NCBI GenBank assembly: GCA_048013815.1
Contig: CM106586.1
Span: forward strand, 20,584,001-20,648,000
From: Setoptus koraiensis
Lineage: Eukaryota > Arthropoda
DNA: 64,000 bases
Reading direction: 5' to 3'
Below are positions 10,274-21,551 of the stretch, one piece after another (position 1 is the stretch's first letter; each line of letters starts with the position of its first letter). The notes beneath the pieces were generated by a model. It had not been told where the DNA came from. It worked only from the letters and a program-made list of their open reading frames with translations, and made no database searches. The position numbers and the translations under genes are program-made.

Positions 10274-10658
10274 TAGTTTCGTCGCATTGGCTATTTATGG
10301 AACTGGCCGGCGCAAGCGGCCGAAGGGCGAGCGCCCGCCAAAGAGGCGCTTCGGTGGCTGCTTATTCGGGCCTCAAACTGGCCCCTTTCTCAGCCGATTA
10401 AGTGTGTGTGTGTGTGGGCGAGTTTAAATGAAATGCGCCAGAATGCCGCCGCGCTGCCGCTCTCAAATGGGGCGAGGGGCCCCATTTGATCCCGCAGGAC
10501 AGTCGGGATCTTTTTTAATGAGCTCGCTCGCTCTTTCATGGGGGCTTGGCTAATTTTGTTTGCACACTTTGCCGGAGATAGGATAGGATACTACTAGGCC
10601 GACTAGCAAGTGACGAACAGCTGACGACATAAGCAAGCTAATCGGCATGAAACGAAGC

Positions 10659-10660
<2 letters not shown>

Positions 10661-10689
<29 letters not shown>
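10661..10689 (+). repeat. GA run
   Basis: About 14 GA dinucleotides, a candidate GAGA-factor or H-DNA tract. Confidence 0.9.
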
Positions 10690-11559
10690 TGCAAGCTCGC
10701 CAGGCAACAGGCCCAGCCGCTGCAAATGTACACTTATCCGCCTCGTCGTATAAGTGTACGCTAGCCCGGACTAGGCTAGTCCGACTAGCGGACTAGGGCG
10801 CCCCAATTGGCCTTGCGCCTATAGAGGCGCCCACATGCACACTAACTTGGCCAACATGGCACTAACAACCGTGTGAGAGAAGAGAGCGGCTGTTGGTAGC
10901 TGGTGGCTGGTGGCTAGTGGCGATACCCACCGACGGGCACTGGATAAAACTTGCTTTTTCGCGTTGAGCTGGCGAGATGTTTTAAAATGACGCCGGCGCC
11001 CATTTGGCCTGGGCCGCGCTAGTGAGTTCTTAGTGCGGTCTAGTTTAGTGCAGCCTAGTTAAGTCCGGTCCAGTCTGGTTTAGTTGCGAGTTTACAGTTG
11101 GGTGCTGCATTGGTGCTGGCAGTGCTGATAAATGGCCAATAATTGGCCCACGATGCACTGCCAGCTGCAGTTGCAGTGCGCGGATAGTTGGGCCTGGCCA
11201 ACAACTGTGGACAGCAGTTCGGACAGTGGCCATGGCCGAAATGGCCCACAGCGCGGCCCAGCGAACCAGGCCGCATTTGTTAGTGCTCGGGCTTTCGGCG
11301 GGGCTTACAAGTTAGGTGGGCCTGGCGCGCTTGTGTGCGCTGGGGGCCCCGCTCTGACATTGACCAACATTGAGCGACGAGGCGAGGATATTGAGGCGAA
11401 TCAAATGTGTTCGTGTGTGTGTGTGTCGCAGCGGCGGCGGCTATGATTAGCCGAAGGGAAATCCAGTGTGTCGCTTTCCCCCCGAGACTACTTATAATGG
11501 TCGTAATGATAACTCATGTGCACCATTAATACCAATGCACCACTAATTTTGCAGCGGGT

Positions 11560-11588
<29 letters not shown>
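11560..11588 (+). repeat. CA microsatellite
   Basis: About 14 CA units directly after a pyrimidine-rich TTTTGCAG word. Confidence 0.9.
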
Positions 11589-11590
<2 letters not shown>

Positions 11591-11902
11591 ACTAGTCGAG
11601 CCGGACTAACCAACGGCGGCGGCCGATGGGCCGAATTGGGGCCCCAAAGTGAACTCGCTATTTAAGTGTCTCAGCTGGCTGGGCGCCGCGACGGGCTGGG
11701 CGCTGCGACGGGCTGGGCGCTGCAGGCGCTCGCGCGGCCGGCCGCCTGACCGCCGGCCGGACAATGGTCCGAAAAGGGCAGCCACAGCACGCCCTGCTCG
11801 CTCGTGTGCCCGAACGTGGAGGCTTCGGCGCCCCTTTCGGGCGAGCGTTCTCTCGCGCGTTCTCTCGAGCCTCCATTCAATCTTGGTTGCTTGGGCCGGC
11901 CT

Positions 11903-11969
11903 AGAACGGACCTAAAGCGGGCCCAGAACGGGCCTAAAGCGGGCCCAGAACGGGCCGAAAGCGGGCCTC
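11903..11969 (+). repeat. 22-bp minisatellite, 3 copies
   Basis: Units of the form GAACGGGCCTAAAGCGGGCCCA. The GGGCCC core inside the unit is self-complementary. Confidence 0.85.
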
Positions 11970-12160
11970 AACCAACGGGACCCGCTGGCCCAGTTGGTAA
12001 TTACCACTGTTTGACAAGCACCACCGCCAACGACAAACAGCCAACGGCCACACTAACAAACAACCGAGCCTCTGTTGTGTAATCTGAAGCGTGTTTAAAG
12101 TTTACGACGCACACACACACACACACACACACAACTCCCTTAGATTGGTACTTTACTCAG

Positions 12161-12502
12161 CTGGCCGATGTGACCAAGAGAGCGAGAGAGCGAGACCCCA
12201 TTTGCCCCAATGGAAACAGTACCCGAAAACGGGCCCACTGGGAGCGCGCAAACCCCAAAATTCACCGGCCACTCCGCCCAGATGGAGCCACTGTGGACGC
12301 CGATGTGGCGCCTCACCTGAGTGTGGCGCCACTGTGCAGCCAGATTCTGAAAATCCCAACGGCAATCCCAACATGCGACCCAACATTGACTAGCCCGAAG
12401 CCGGCCGATATCGAGTTGGCAAGTGGACACTCACTCAATTTTCAGTGTTGTCCGGCCAAGTGCGAAAAAGCGGCCAGTTGTCAGCGGAAAACACGCCGCT
12501 AG
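12161..12502 (+). CDS. Terminal exon with cysteine-rich tail, 113 codons
   Basis: A good acceptor (ACTTTACTCAG, ending 12160) opens a frame that runs 113 codons to TAG, and AATAAA follows 5 nt after the stop with a GU-rich element 36 nt further on, so acceptor, stop and polyadenylation signals agree. The product has a basic N-terminal third, a Pro/Ala/Val-rich middle and a tail with CC-X3-C-X5-C spacing followed by basic residues. No signal peptide is in this exon, so secretion cannot be judged; that cysteine spacing occurs in many small peptides and I make no functional claim. A second acceptor-like TTTTCAG inside the exon (ending 12442) would give a shorter version in the same frame. An antisense 94-codon frame (12435-12719) competes. 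Confidence 0.4.
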   Translation: MADVTKRARERDPICPNGNSTRKRAHWERANPKIHRPLRPDGATVDADVAPHLSVAPLCSQILKIPTAIPTCDPTLTSPKPADIELASGHSLNFQCCPAKCEKAASCQRKTRR

Positions 12503-12506
12503 TTTT

Positions 12507-12512
12507 AATAAA
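12507..12512 (+). terminator. Poly(A) signal with GU-rich downstream element
   Basis: AATAAA 5 nt after the stop codon, CA cleavage candidates at 12515-12520, and TTTGTGTGTCGG at 12548-12559. Confidence 0.4.
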
Positions 12513-12729
12513 ATCACATAAGACACGATTTATCGTAGGGGCCCCAATTTGTGTGTCGGACCTATAAGATGCCATCTGTCTCGAGGCGCGTCTGACGCGC
12601 ATTTGTCGAAGCTTTGCCGAGATTAGCCCCACTGATTTAAACAACCGGCGATTTTCAGATAGGGGCGCGAGCGAGGCCCAACTTCCGGTCAGTGATTGAC
12701 GAGCAAAGAGTGCAAGCATACGAATTGGT

Positions 12730-13130
12730 TGTTGTTATGAATTGCATTATGAGGCGTTTGCGATGAGATGAAGCGATTGTGACAGACACAGTCAACAGCG
12801 ACAACTTTGTATCATTTGGGTGTTTAGGGGGCCGCAAGCAAGAAACAAGCGAGTCACTGGTGCCAGCTCGCTTCGGATTGCTGCAAAGAGGGGCCGAATT
12901 GAGGCCGTGACAACAACAATTTAGAGGTCGCTCTAACGAGAAGAGATTTCCCCATTGGCTATTATTAGAGGGGCGACAGAAAGAGGAAGCCAGCCAAGTG
13001 GCCGGTTGGTTTTGTTTGGTTGCTGTTGAGTGGCTGGCAAATTGGCAAGCTTGTTTGGTCAAGTAGAGGCTGTTGTGGCCAGCGCATTCCAAGAGCGATG
13101 GCGCCTGGCGGCCAATGACGGCACTAAACT
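12730..13130. other. Block without supported genes
   Basis: A minus-strand frame of 145 codons (12655-13092) covers it and is partly complementary to the preceding exon; no start or splice support is visible. Confidence 0.3.
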
Positions 13131-13134
13131 AAAA

Positions 13135-13830
13135 CTAAACGAACAATTGGTCAACAATGGATTGCGAAACGCAATAAATATATATATATATCCAATCGAT
13201 ATATATATATACGTTGACAAGAGTTTTCATAGATAAATAACACAAACCGAATGGGATAACAAACAAGTGTGAGGCCGATTGTTTGTCAAGTGAGCGATGC
13301 AATTGCGGATGAATTGCCAAGACAGATTGGCCGCCATTAGCGGCAAGTTGCGCAATTGTGCACTGTCTTTGTTGGCGCCATGTTGTCGGCCATTGGTCTT
13401 GCCAGCCAGACAATGGCCGCCGAGAGCGAGGGGCAGCGGCTCTCGATGATGACAGAACAATAATGGGCCTAATCACACTTTTGGCTTGCTCATTGCGAGT
13501 CGCCCGGGACAAGCTCCGCGGGTCGCTCCGACGACCGCACAGTCCGACGGCCGCACAGTCCGACGGCCGCACAGTCCGACGACCGTATAGTCCGACGAGC
13601 GCACAGTGAGACGGCCGCACAGTGAGAGTGGCGCCGATGTCGGCGATATTTGCCGGCGCGGAATTGCAAATTACGTATACATGCAAATAATTACATAAAT
13701 AGGTGAGCTCAAAAATGGCGCCAGCGACACATGCGGGCGAACAACAACACCGGGCGTGTGGGGCCAACAAAACGGAAGCAAACGGATGGATTTGGCGTTG
13801 CCGAGGAGCGAGGCCAAAGTGGAGCGACAA
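13135..13830 (-). CDS. Low-support ORF crossing a minisatellite, 231 codons
   Basis: Minus-strand frame that passes through a 16-bp tandem repeat (13526-13627), giving an imperfect 16-residue repeat of Val/Arg/Cys/Gly type, and ends in an Ile/Tyr stretch from the AT hairpin at 13179-13211. It contains mildly hydrophobic segments but no ATG-proximal promoter, splice site or poly(A) signal. More likely non-coding. Confidence 0.13.
   Translation of the reverse strand: MSLHFGLAPRQRQIHPFASVLLAPHARCCCSPACVAGAIFELTYLCNYLHVYVICNSAPANIADIGATLTVRPSHCALVGLYGRRTVRPSDCAAVGLCGRRSDPRSLSRATRNEQAKSVIRPIIVLSSSRAAAPRSRRPLSGWQDQWPTTWRQQRQCTIAQLAANGGQSVLAIHPQLHRSLDKQSASHLFVIPFGLCYLSMKTLVNVYIYIDWIYIYIYCVSQSIVDQLFV
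13179..13211. repeat. AT hairpin, 14-bp arms
   Basis: Alternating TA arms (13179-13192 and 13198-13211) around a CAATC loop. A strong cruciform or RNA stem. Confidence 0.9.
13526..13627 (+). repeat. 16-bp minisatellite, about 6 copies
   Basis: Units of the form CGCACAGTCCGACGGC with substitutions in the last copies. Confidence 0.9.
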
Positions 13831-14775
13831 AGTTGGTCATACATCACATTGAAATTTTGCTGATCCACGCAGTGCTTGCGGTCGGGCGCCCATATCACAC
13901 ATATCGCGCGCCTCACACGGCCATATATCACCGGGGCCCTGCATACACACACACACACACGCACACATCTTAGATAATTTTGCTGGTGTGGTGGCGGCGG
14001 CGGCGGGTCGTTTTTCAAGTGGCCGGGGCCCGCTGGCGGCCAGCGCCGGCAAATGGCTCGCCGGAGCGCAAACTTATTTACACTGTGTACACCCTTAATA
14101 TGGGGCCCGCGGCCAGCGCTCACTGTGGGCCCATTTATCTATCGGCTGGCTGTAGAATTGGATTTGGGCGCGCGCACACACACACACACACACTGCAGAC
14201 AGCGGACATTTAATTCAGCTTCAGTTTGCTGATCAATGTGTTCTGCATATTAAGAGAAATCCGATACACACACCAACACTCATACAGGCCGCCGAAATGA
14301 GGCGCCGTCCAGCGCTGTTTGGCGAGTGGGGCCGGTGCCCCATATTGGCCGGCGGCCGCGCCGCGCCGTGCAACCGGGGCCGGGCTGCGCGCCTGTGCAG
14401 CGAGCAAATTGGAGCGAGCCGATTAGATAGAGCGCTACTTAGGCTGATTTATCGCCGCTGACCACTTATCTGGCGCCTCTATCTGGCTGGCTGGCCTGCC
14501 GATTAGCCCGCCTAGTGGCTGGCCGGGCCAGAATATTAGGCCGAGCTAGCGAGAGGGCGGCCTATTATCAGCGGGGCCCGCAGCCAGGAATGAGTGGCAT
14601 TTTTTCGGCTGCGTGCCCCGGCGCCGGCGAGTGGCGCCATCATATCAAGTAGTGGCCATTGAGGGCGCTTCCATCTCATGGCACAAACATTGTTGCATAT
14701 GCAACCGTATACAAAGTGACAGCTTACGCCACGTCTTGGCCCCCCTCTAATAAGATAAAAATTTGCGCCCCGCCG

Positions 14776-14808
14776 CTGATGCTGCCGGCCACTGGCCGGC
14801 AGCATCAG
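14776..14808. repeat. 33-bp near-perfect palindrome
   Basis: Perfect 16-bp arms (14776-14791 and 14793-14808) around a single central base. As RNA it would form a rigid stem with almost no loop; as DNA it is a symmetric site or cruciform. Confidence 0.9.
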
Positions 14809-14926
14809 GCAGCAACTTTGTTGCTGCGGTATTTCCGGTGCATTTAGCCACCGACGGCAGCGCCAGCTAGCGAGCGGCGACTGTGTGTTTGTAGTTGGCG
14901 CGAGACGGGCAACGCAAAACGGAAGG

Positions 14927-14978
14927 ACTTTGCGAATAATCAGCACGGACTGTGGCCCGAGCTGATTATTCGTAAAGT
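14927..14978. ncRNA. Hairpin, 18-bp arms, 16-nt loop
   Basis: Arms 14927-14944 and 14961-14978 pair at 17 of 18 positions (the odd pair becomes G-U in plus-strand RNA). Total 52 nt, within the size of a precursor-miRNA stem. No evidence of expression; strand unknown. Confidence 0.3.
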
Positions 14979-15074
14979 GCGCTGGCGCTCATTGGCAAGC
15001 CGGTCACATAGGGGCGCGCGGGTGCCAACGAAATAATAAAGTTGGCATCAAGCTGGCGATCTAATCTCGTTGAT

Positions 15075-15325
15075 GCCGCCGTTGTTGTTGTTGCCGTTGT
15101 TGGCGCTGTTGGCGCGGTTGTTGGCGCTGTTGTTGGCGCTGTTGATGCCGATGCTCGTTGACGTTGATGTTTGTGTCGACGGCGCTGTCGATGGCGCTGT
15201 GTCAAGACAACAGCGGGCATCACTCATCGATTGTCGAGTCGCAGTCGCATTGTTGTTGCCGTTGTTGCTGCTGTTGGCGCTGTTGTTGCTGTTGCCGTTG
15301 TTGCTGCTGTTGCCGCTGTTGGGTT
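15075..15325 (+). repeat. TTG/CTG arrays
   Basis: Two interrupted arrays (about 15075-15140 and 15243-15320) separated by a unique GAC/GAT-rich segment. Antisense they read Gln/Asn/Ala. Confidence 0.85.
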
Positions 15326-15733
15326 GTTGCGTCACGTGGTGACGCCAATGACAGTCAGTCAGTCAGACTAAACGCGCCCGACTGACCCAATAACGGCAGC
15401 GGCACAAGTGATAAGCAGCGCAGTAATAAGAGAGCAGCTATAATGATAGTAATGTTATTATTATTATTATTATTATTAATGATAATAATAATAATAAAGT
15501 CGAGACACTTTGGCCCGCTTTCCCCCCGGGATGACTTGGCCGGCGCAGCGCCGGCACAGTTTTGCCGGCCTCGCCATTTATATATATGCGTGTGACTGTG
15601 CCGCTTGGGGCCGCCGGCAGCTCGTGCTGGCTACTCGCTGGCTCGTGCTGCTCGTGTTGTCGGGGGCCCCCGAAGAAGCCGATCGCGCTGCAAGCGCGGC
15701 AATTAAGTCGCTGCGGCTCGGCTCGCCGACTGC

Positions 15734-15762
<29 letters not shown>
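15734..15762 (+). repeat. CA microsatellite
   Basis: About 14 CA units. Confidence 0.9.
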
Positions 15763-15764
<2 letters not shown>

Positions 15765-17252
15765 CAGTCAGAAGAGGGGCGCCCAGTAGCGGGCCAACAA
15801 GGCAAACAAACTGTCAGAAAGCCGGCCAAACGGCGTTCGTTCATTAGGCCAATGTTGGCACAATCACACATCAACATGTGTTATTGTCGTGGGCGCTCCA
15901 TGCCGCCGCTGCATTTGTCTATATACTATATAAATATAGTTAGCATGGCAAATTTATCATTATACGCGCGCGCTGCAACCTGGCTGCCGGGGCCCCTTTC
16001 TGCCGAGCTGGGGCCTCTTTGTGCCGGCGAGCTGGCTGCTGGGCGATGGCTGGGCGCGCTCGTTTTCGTAGCCAGCCGCTCGTGTCGCTCGGTGACGCGG
16101 GCTCGTTGTGCAGGCACGTAATTGTTGGACCGTGGCCCCGAACACTTGCGCCCGTGGCGCCCTCTTTTCTTGGGGCGCACTGGCCGCTGCACTGACGCGG
16201 CAAGCCCGGCCAGCGAGAGATAATGTTGCAACACAACACACGAAACTATCGACGCTCGGCCCGCAAACACACCAGGCACAGACACCAGGCGCCGATCAGC
16301 ATGAGCGGCCGGCCCGAGCTCGACAATGGGCGCCCCAAACATGACGTTTGTCCGACATGCCCGGCCTAATTCCGCCCAGAGTTGGCCTAATCGCTGGGCC
16401 CCACTCATAAAGCGCCGCCCGATTCTGATTAATAACAATCGAGTTAGTGACGGGCGCCCCCCCCCCAAACCCTCAAACGCTTGCGACGAGTATCGCACGA
16501 ACTTGGGGACTAATTTGGCGTTCGCCTATTCGCCGATTAGGCCAACTCTCGCCGAGTTATCTTAATCTGCAGCGATCACTTGAACACATACAAATAGACA
16601 TGGACATTTGTTTGCATGTTTGCATGACGATAATTGAGCGGCGCCTCCCCCACTGGCCCTCGCAATCGGCCCTTGCTGTCACAGCGCACACGTCGCCAAT
16701 ATTCGCCCCCCTTGCAAGGCACCATGGGGCCCGCTGCGGCGAGCGGACGCACGGGCCGCCGGCCGGGTCGCGACCCGCGAAACGAGTCCGCAACTCGCGA
16801 ATGGCGATCTCGATGCAAGTATCGTGTTTGGCCGACTTGTGAGCGGGTTGCCTCGCTGTCGCCCGGCGCCCCATGAGCGGTCGGTCGGTCGGCGCTGCGG
16901 CCGGGCTCGTCAGCTGCAAACTAATTTCATTTCGAGTCATTTGGTCGCTGATCATTTTTGGGTTTTCGCTTGGGTCGCGATGAAAAATGAGAGGCGCTGA
17001 CTGCGGCGCGATTTCGCGTTTCTCGCAACGTTTTCATATATAAATGCACATAATAGTATACACACAAATATATACAGTTTGTGTGCGTGGGGGGACGCGC
17101 GAGCGGGCGCAATTGTCGCAATGTGCAAATATTGTCGCGACAATAACGCGCGCGCGCTTATTGTTGTATCTTGTTACGTCACACACACACACACGCGAAC
17201 TGGCCGCGTCTTGCCGCGCCTCGCCGACAGGGGCCCCGCTCCGCGCCCAAAC

Positions 17253-17267
17253 GAGCGCCATCTGGCA
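17253..17267 (-). promoter_or_regulatory. CTCF-like motif
   Basis: Reverse complement reads GTGCCAGATGGCGCT. Confidence 0.25.
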
Positions 17268-17655
17268 CAGTGGGAGGCGCCCTGGCGGCGAGTCTGCTGG
17301 CGAGCTCAGCGGAAGCGGCGCGTATGCAATGGGAGACGGCATCAGCTGCCCCACATAATCTTGATTTGGTACCTTAAATTGCGACACCAGCCAGCGCTCG
17401 CTAGTCGGCGGGGGCCGGACAAGTGGCGACATTCGGCGGCGAGCGGGCGGGTTTAATTTGCGCAGAGCGAGAGCAAACGACAATATCAACAACACAATGC
17501 AGTCATTTTTGCCTATTGGCTCGCCAGTGGGCGCCGGCCAGCGTTTGTCGCTTGCACCGCACGTCATATATCACGGCCGGCGCCGTGCCAATGACAGTGC
17601 GTATCGCGAGCCAAATAATGTAATAATATACATGACACACAACAAAGCGCTGCAA

Positions 17656-17783
17656 GCCACGCAATATTTTCACCCGTGCCACGCGCTATTTTCACCTGTG
17701 CCACGCACCGTTTTCACCTGTGCCACGCGCTGTTTTCACCTGTGCCACGCGCTATTTTCATCTGTGCCACGCATTGTTTTCAG
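17656..17783 (+). repeat. 22-bp minisatellite, about 5 copies
   Basis: Units of the form TTTTCACCTGTGCCACGCGCTA. Each carries a CACCTG E-box-like word, giving evenly spaced sites every 22 bp (about two helical turns). Confidence 0.9.
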
Positions 17784-18445
17784 CTGCGCGGGGCGCCCAT
17801 TCACCCGTCGGGCAGAGGGCTGAGCGCAGGTGCGACTGCAGCGCCACCCCAGTTATTACACACGCACACAGTGAGCCAAGTGACACGGTGAAGTGCACCG
17901 AGGGTGCACCTAGCTCCGGCGACGGATATCAGAACGGAGCGGGCGAGATTGTGCAGGCGGGCGCGCAGATTGGCCCAGTTGACGTGACATCACTATCGCC
18001 GTTATGACAATTGACGTCTGACGTGCATACAACAACAATGTTGCTGTTGTTGTTGTTGTTGTTGTTGTTGCGACAACAATAACAACAACGGCGACAACTT
18101 GTGCGTGTTTGCTTATTATTACACATTGCATGAACAACGGCATCAAGCAAAAGCACCAACAACAACAAATGCAAAGATTGCAAAAAATACTGTCACATAA
18201 TGTGCCATATCGCACCGCTCATAAATGGCGCTGCGTTCGCCCACTTTCATCAGCAGCCAGCATCTGACTGCTGGCCGGTAATTGTGCGCTAGTTAGTTAG
18301 CCCTCGTCAAATGTCCGCCGTTACGCAAGCCGCGGCCCGTTAGCTAGGTGTCGGCCGTTGTGCCCATGTTATTGTTGGCGCCAAATGTCTCGTCTTTGTC
18401 AGTGCAGTGAGTGTGATTGTCGCCCGCAGTCATGACTCGCCCGAA

Positions 18446-18504
18446 CGCTTGTCACCTGTGCCGCGATATTATGCTTATTGTGTGCATAATACAGGTGACA
18501 AGCG
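18446..18504. ncRNA. Hairpin of precursor-miRNA size
   Basis: Outer arms 18446-18459 and 18491-18504 pair perfectly over 14 bp; an inner 7-bp stem (18468-18474 / 18484-18490) continues after an 8-nt one-sided bulge, with a 9-nt loop. Twenty-one pairs in 59 nt is a strong stem; the large bulge is less typical of miRNA precursors. Arms contain CACCTGT/ACAGGTG. Strand unknown. Confidence 0.35.
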
Positions 18505-18700
18505 GGCCCCCAGGAAGTGAGGAATTTGTTATCGCATGTGCGCATCGTTGTCGTGCGAGTGCACGCATCGCACGCCCGACTTTCACTTTTTTATCTGTCG
18601 TTGCGCCCATTGTATTGATCTGTCCGGGCCCCACTGACCATCCGCTGCGGCGCCCCGCCTGTCGGGCCATGGCGGCCGGCGCGACAAGCGCTCAGCCGCA

Positions 18701-18787
18701 GCGACCGTGGCGACCGTGGCGACCATGGCGACTACAGCGACTGCAGCGACTATAGCGACTATAGCGACTATAGCGACTATAGCGACT
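18701..18787 (+). repeat. 9-bp minisatellite, about 9 copies
   Basis: Units GCGACTATA, with GCGACCGTG in the first copies; period keeps frame. Confidence 0.9.
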
Positions 18788-19460
18788 TTCGCGCGCCGCG
18801 CAGCGCGCTGTGCCGTGCCGTGCGCAGCAAATGATGTGGCGCCAATATCGCTGGCGCTGTTGACAATTATAATCACACACTAATGATTATTGCCACTGTG
18901 TCCGCACAGCGGCTGACAGCTTGCGGGCCGCTCGGCGGCGACCCGCGTCCGTCGCACACTGGCCACGCCAGTGTGCGTAACCTCTGGCTCGCCTGCGCGC
19001 TGTGCCACCGCGTAACGCGGCCTCGCCATGCTGCTGTGCCGCCGCGTACTGCCCACCGCGCTGTCCAATGTGCCGGCGATGATGATTTTGCGCGCGCAAC
19101 CATTAACAGGCTCATATTTTCGGCCCAAATTAGTACTTGCCGCAGCAGTTGACAATCACAGGCTGCGCCCGTGACCGCGCCGACTTTGGCGACTCGTTGT
19201 CGCCACTCCGGCGACTGTGGCGCCGCTGACCGGTTATGTCATCATCATCACGAGCGATCCGATGTCGACTGTCGAATGGCTGTGTGGCCATGTTGATGTG
19301 GTCATAGGTTATGTGCGCATCTTGCGCTTGGTCGGGCCGGGCTGGCCCGCGCGGCAGCCGAGCCCGGCCCGGCCCGACCAACTGGCCGGCAGGCCAGGTT
19401 GCCTGCCGGCCGAACACGGGCCAGCTTGCGGGCGCGCAATTTCGCCCGTTAGCTGGTTAG

Positions 19461-19533
19461 CAGCGCCAACGGGCGCCAACGCGCGCCAACGGGCGCCAAT
19501 GGGCGCCAATGAGCGCCAATGAGCGCTAATGAG
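19461..19533 (+). repeat. 11-bp minisatellite, about 6 copies
   Basis: Units of GGGCGCCAACG; each unit carries the over-represented hexamer GGCGCC or a one-base variant. Confidence 0.9.
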
Positions 19534-19875
19534 AGAGCTAGGCGCTGCTACACAAACACACGCCGCGGAGGGATATAGGCGTGTTGTTGTTGTTGTTGTG
19601 TCCATGTTGCTGTGTCATGTAATTAGTAAATAGGGCCAGTATCTAATGATCACTAACACACACACATATTGAGCTGCCGCCGCCGCCGCTAAAAGTGATA
19701 GGCAACTACTGGACGCGGGCACAGCCAGCCAGCGGGTTAGGTATCCGCGCCGGGCCACATGAGAGCATCGTTTAGGCATCGTAATTTGGCCCATTCCGTT
19801 GCGCAAGAGACCATAAAAATACATAAAAGGAGCAACGTTAAACGATAAGCTCGCCAGCGAGCCCGCAGAAAGACA

Positions 19876-19998
19876 AGAACAACAACGACAAGCAACAACG
19901 ACAGCGCCAACAACGGCAACAACGACAGCGCCAACAACGGCAACTACAACAACGGCAACAACGCCAACAACAACGGCAACAACAACAGCAACTACAAC
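19876..19998 (+). repeat. CAA array with GCC interruptions
   Basis: Interrupted CAA/CGG/GCC triplets ending before an AT-rich self-complementary stretch at 20039-20067. Confidence 0.85.
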
Positions 19999-19999
19999 C

Positions 20000-21550
20000 G
20001 CGACTACAGATAATGATTTGTTGCCTCGTTATACGCTTATATAATATATAATATATATTATATATATTCGCTTCTCGTGGCTCGCGGCTGGCGCGTTGCG
20101 GCGCATAGCGGCGCGTGCGGTTGGCGCCACTATGCGCCAACACACATAACGAGCTACGCCATGACTCATGCTTTTGATCATGATAATTAATTACTATAAG
20201 CGAGCATGATAATGATGATCACCAGCAACTGCCGAGTTAGCCGGGCCCCGGCCCCGGCCCCAGCCCGCGAGCCGCCGAGCGGCGACCCGATTGCCAGCGC
20301 GAACGCCACAACCGGATAACTGGCGGATAACTGGCGGGTAACTGGCGGGTAACTGGCGGATAACGGGATATCTGGCGGAGGGGCGCTGCAGATTTAACTG
20401 GCAAGCGGCGAGCGAGCTCGCAAATTTCGTCGGTGACCGCACACATACATGCAAAGTTGGTTGCACTTGGTTGGCACATTAATAGTTGTTGCGTAGCGGA
20501 TATAGTTAGTTGGTTGGCTGCAAACAGGCGGCGGCGGCGGCCAATTCGATAATACGCGTCGGCGCCGCGGCCGCGGCCGCCCCCAACGAATAGCGGCCGT
20601 CCCGTAAGCCGGGCCCGGTGCCCGTGCCGCTAATATTGCCCAATAAGCAGTATACACAGCGCACAAACATTAGGGGCATGCCAATCGAGCGCGCCGTTGC
20701 CCGGCCGAATGCAGATGAGCGCTCTTGATGAGCGCCCTGATGACCATTAGGGGCGCCAAAAGGGGCTCTCGCCAGACAAGCTGGCCGCCGACAAGTAGTA
20801 GTGCCGACAAACCTTTTGGCAAGCCGCCGGTAGGTGGCATGGCGCGGCTCAGGTCGGCCAGTGGTGAGCGGTGGAGGTCGCGGCGCCCCCCATTCGCCTG
20901 GGGTCGCCGCGGCGCGCTTGCGAGGCCGCCCAATGCCGTACGTCGGCACTCGCCGGATATTCTGCGTGTGTGTCGAATCCGTCACTGGATTTGACACAAG
21001 ATCGGGCGCGCAAGATCGGCGCGCCCAACAATGGGGCCCGTATGGCGTATGCATGCGGCCCAAAATTTACACAATTTGCATCGCCACGGACACTGTTGTG
21101 AGTGCGCGCGATGCGGCGCTCGGGGCGCCGCTCGCTCGCTCGCTGTTGCCCGTGGTGGCGGCCATTAGCGGGGCCCGCGTGGCGCCTGCTTGGGCCGGCC
21201 ATCAGCGTATCGCGTGTTTAAAATGAACGACCCGCCGGCCGACAGGTAACGCGCGTATGCAAACGAGCCACGCAAACTGAAATATGCTGTGTCGCGGTTG
21301 TTGCTGGCGAGCGACGCGAGATACGCATCTCCGCGGGCACCGACAGCAACGCCGACAGCGACACCACAACCACAACTACCACACAATCAACAACAACGAC
21401 GACATTGATACGGCCTGAGCTCTCAATCTGGCCCCAATCTGCGAGCCAGCGCCCCTCGCGGCCAATGCGCACCCTTAAAATTGACTGTGGCCGACGCTGT
21501 TTTGTTTCGCGGCTGTTCACGGCTGACACACACGCACGGGCGACAGTTCT
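20000..21550. other. Block without supported genes
   Basis: Contains an 11-bp minisatellite (20311-20379: GATAACTGGCG-type units), a CCGCGG-rich stretch near 20560-20585 and long antisense/sense frames in GC-rich DNA at 20506-21226 without signals. Confidence 0.35.
20311..20379 (+). repeat. 11-bp minisatellite, about 6 copies
   Basis: Units GATAACTGGCG alternating with GGTAACTGGCG. Confidence 0.9.
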
Positions 21551-21551
21551 G

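Larger units (their letters stand above)
10290..12090. other. Repeat-rich block
   Basis: Holds a GA run (10661-10689), a CA run (11560-11588), a 22-bp minisatellite (11903-11969) and GGGGCCCC octamers near 10473, 11341 and 11639. Frames of up to 104 codons at 11045-11915 overlap on both strands with no signals. Confidence 0.35.
13840..17640. other. Repeat- and hairpin-rich block
   Basis: No supported exon. CA runs at about 13944, 14174 and 15734-15762, TTG arrays at 15075-15325, a TTA/TAA hairpin at 15455-15497, two strong inverted repeats (14776, 14927) and GGGGCCCC octamers near 15661, 15988 and 17229. Long frames at 15510-16121 (plus) and 15926-16498 (minus) overlap each other in GC-rich DNA and lack signals. 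Confidence 0.35.
17790..19455. other. Block without supported genes
   Basis: Holds a TTG run (18036-18078), the 18446-18504 hairpin and a 9-bp minisatellite (18701-18787). Overlapping arginine-rich frames at 18873-19155 have no signals. Confidence 0.35.

Noticed and set aside
12440-12502. Toxin-like cysteine spacing in the 12.5-kb exon
   Set aside because: Four cysteines with a common spacing and no signal peptide or precursor layout are not enough for such a call.
12435-12719. Antisense 94-codon frame over the 12.2-12.5 kb exon
   Set aside because: Protein-like in composition but lacks promoter or poly(A) support, whereas the plus strand has acceptor, stop and poly(A) signals; kept only as a competitor.
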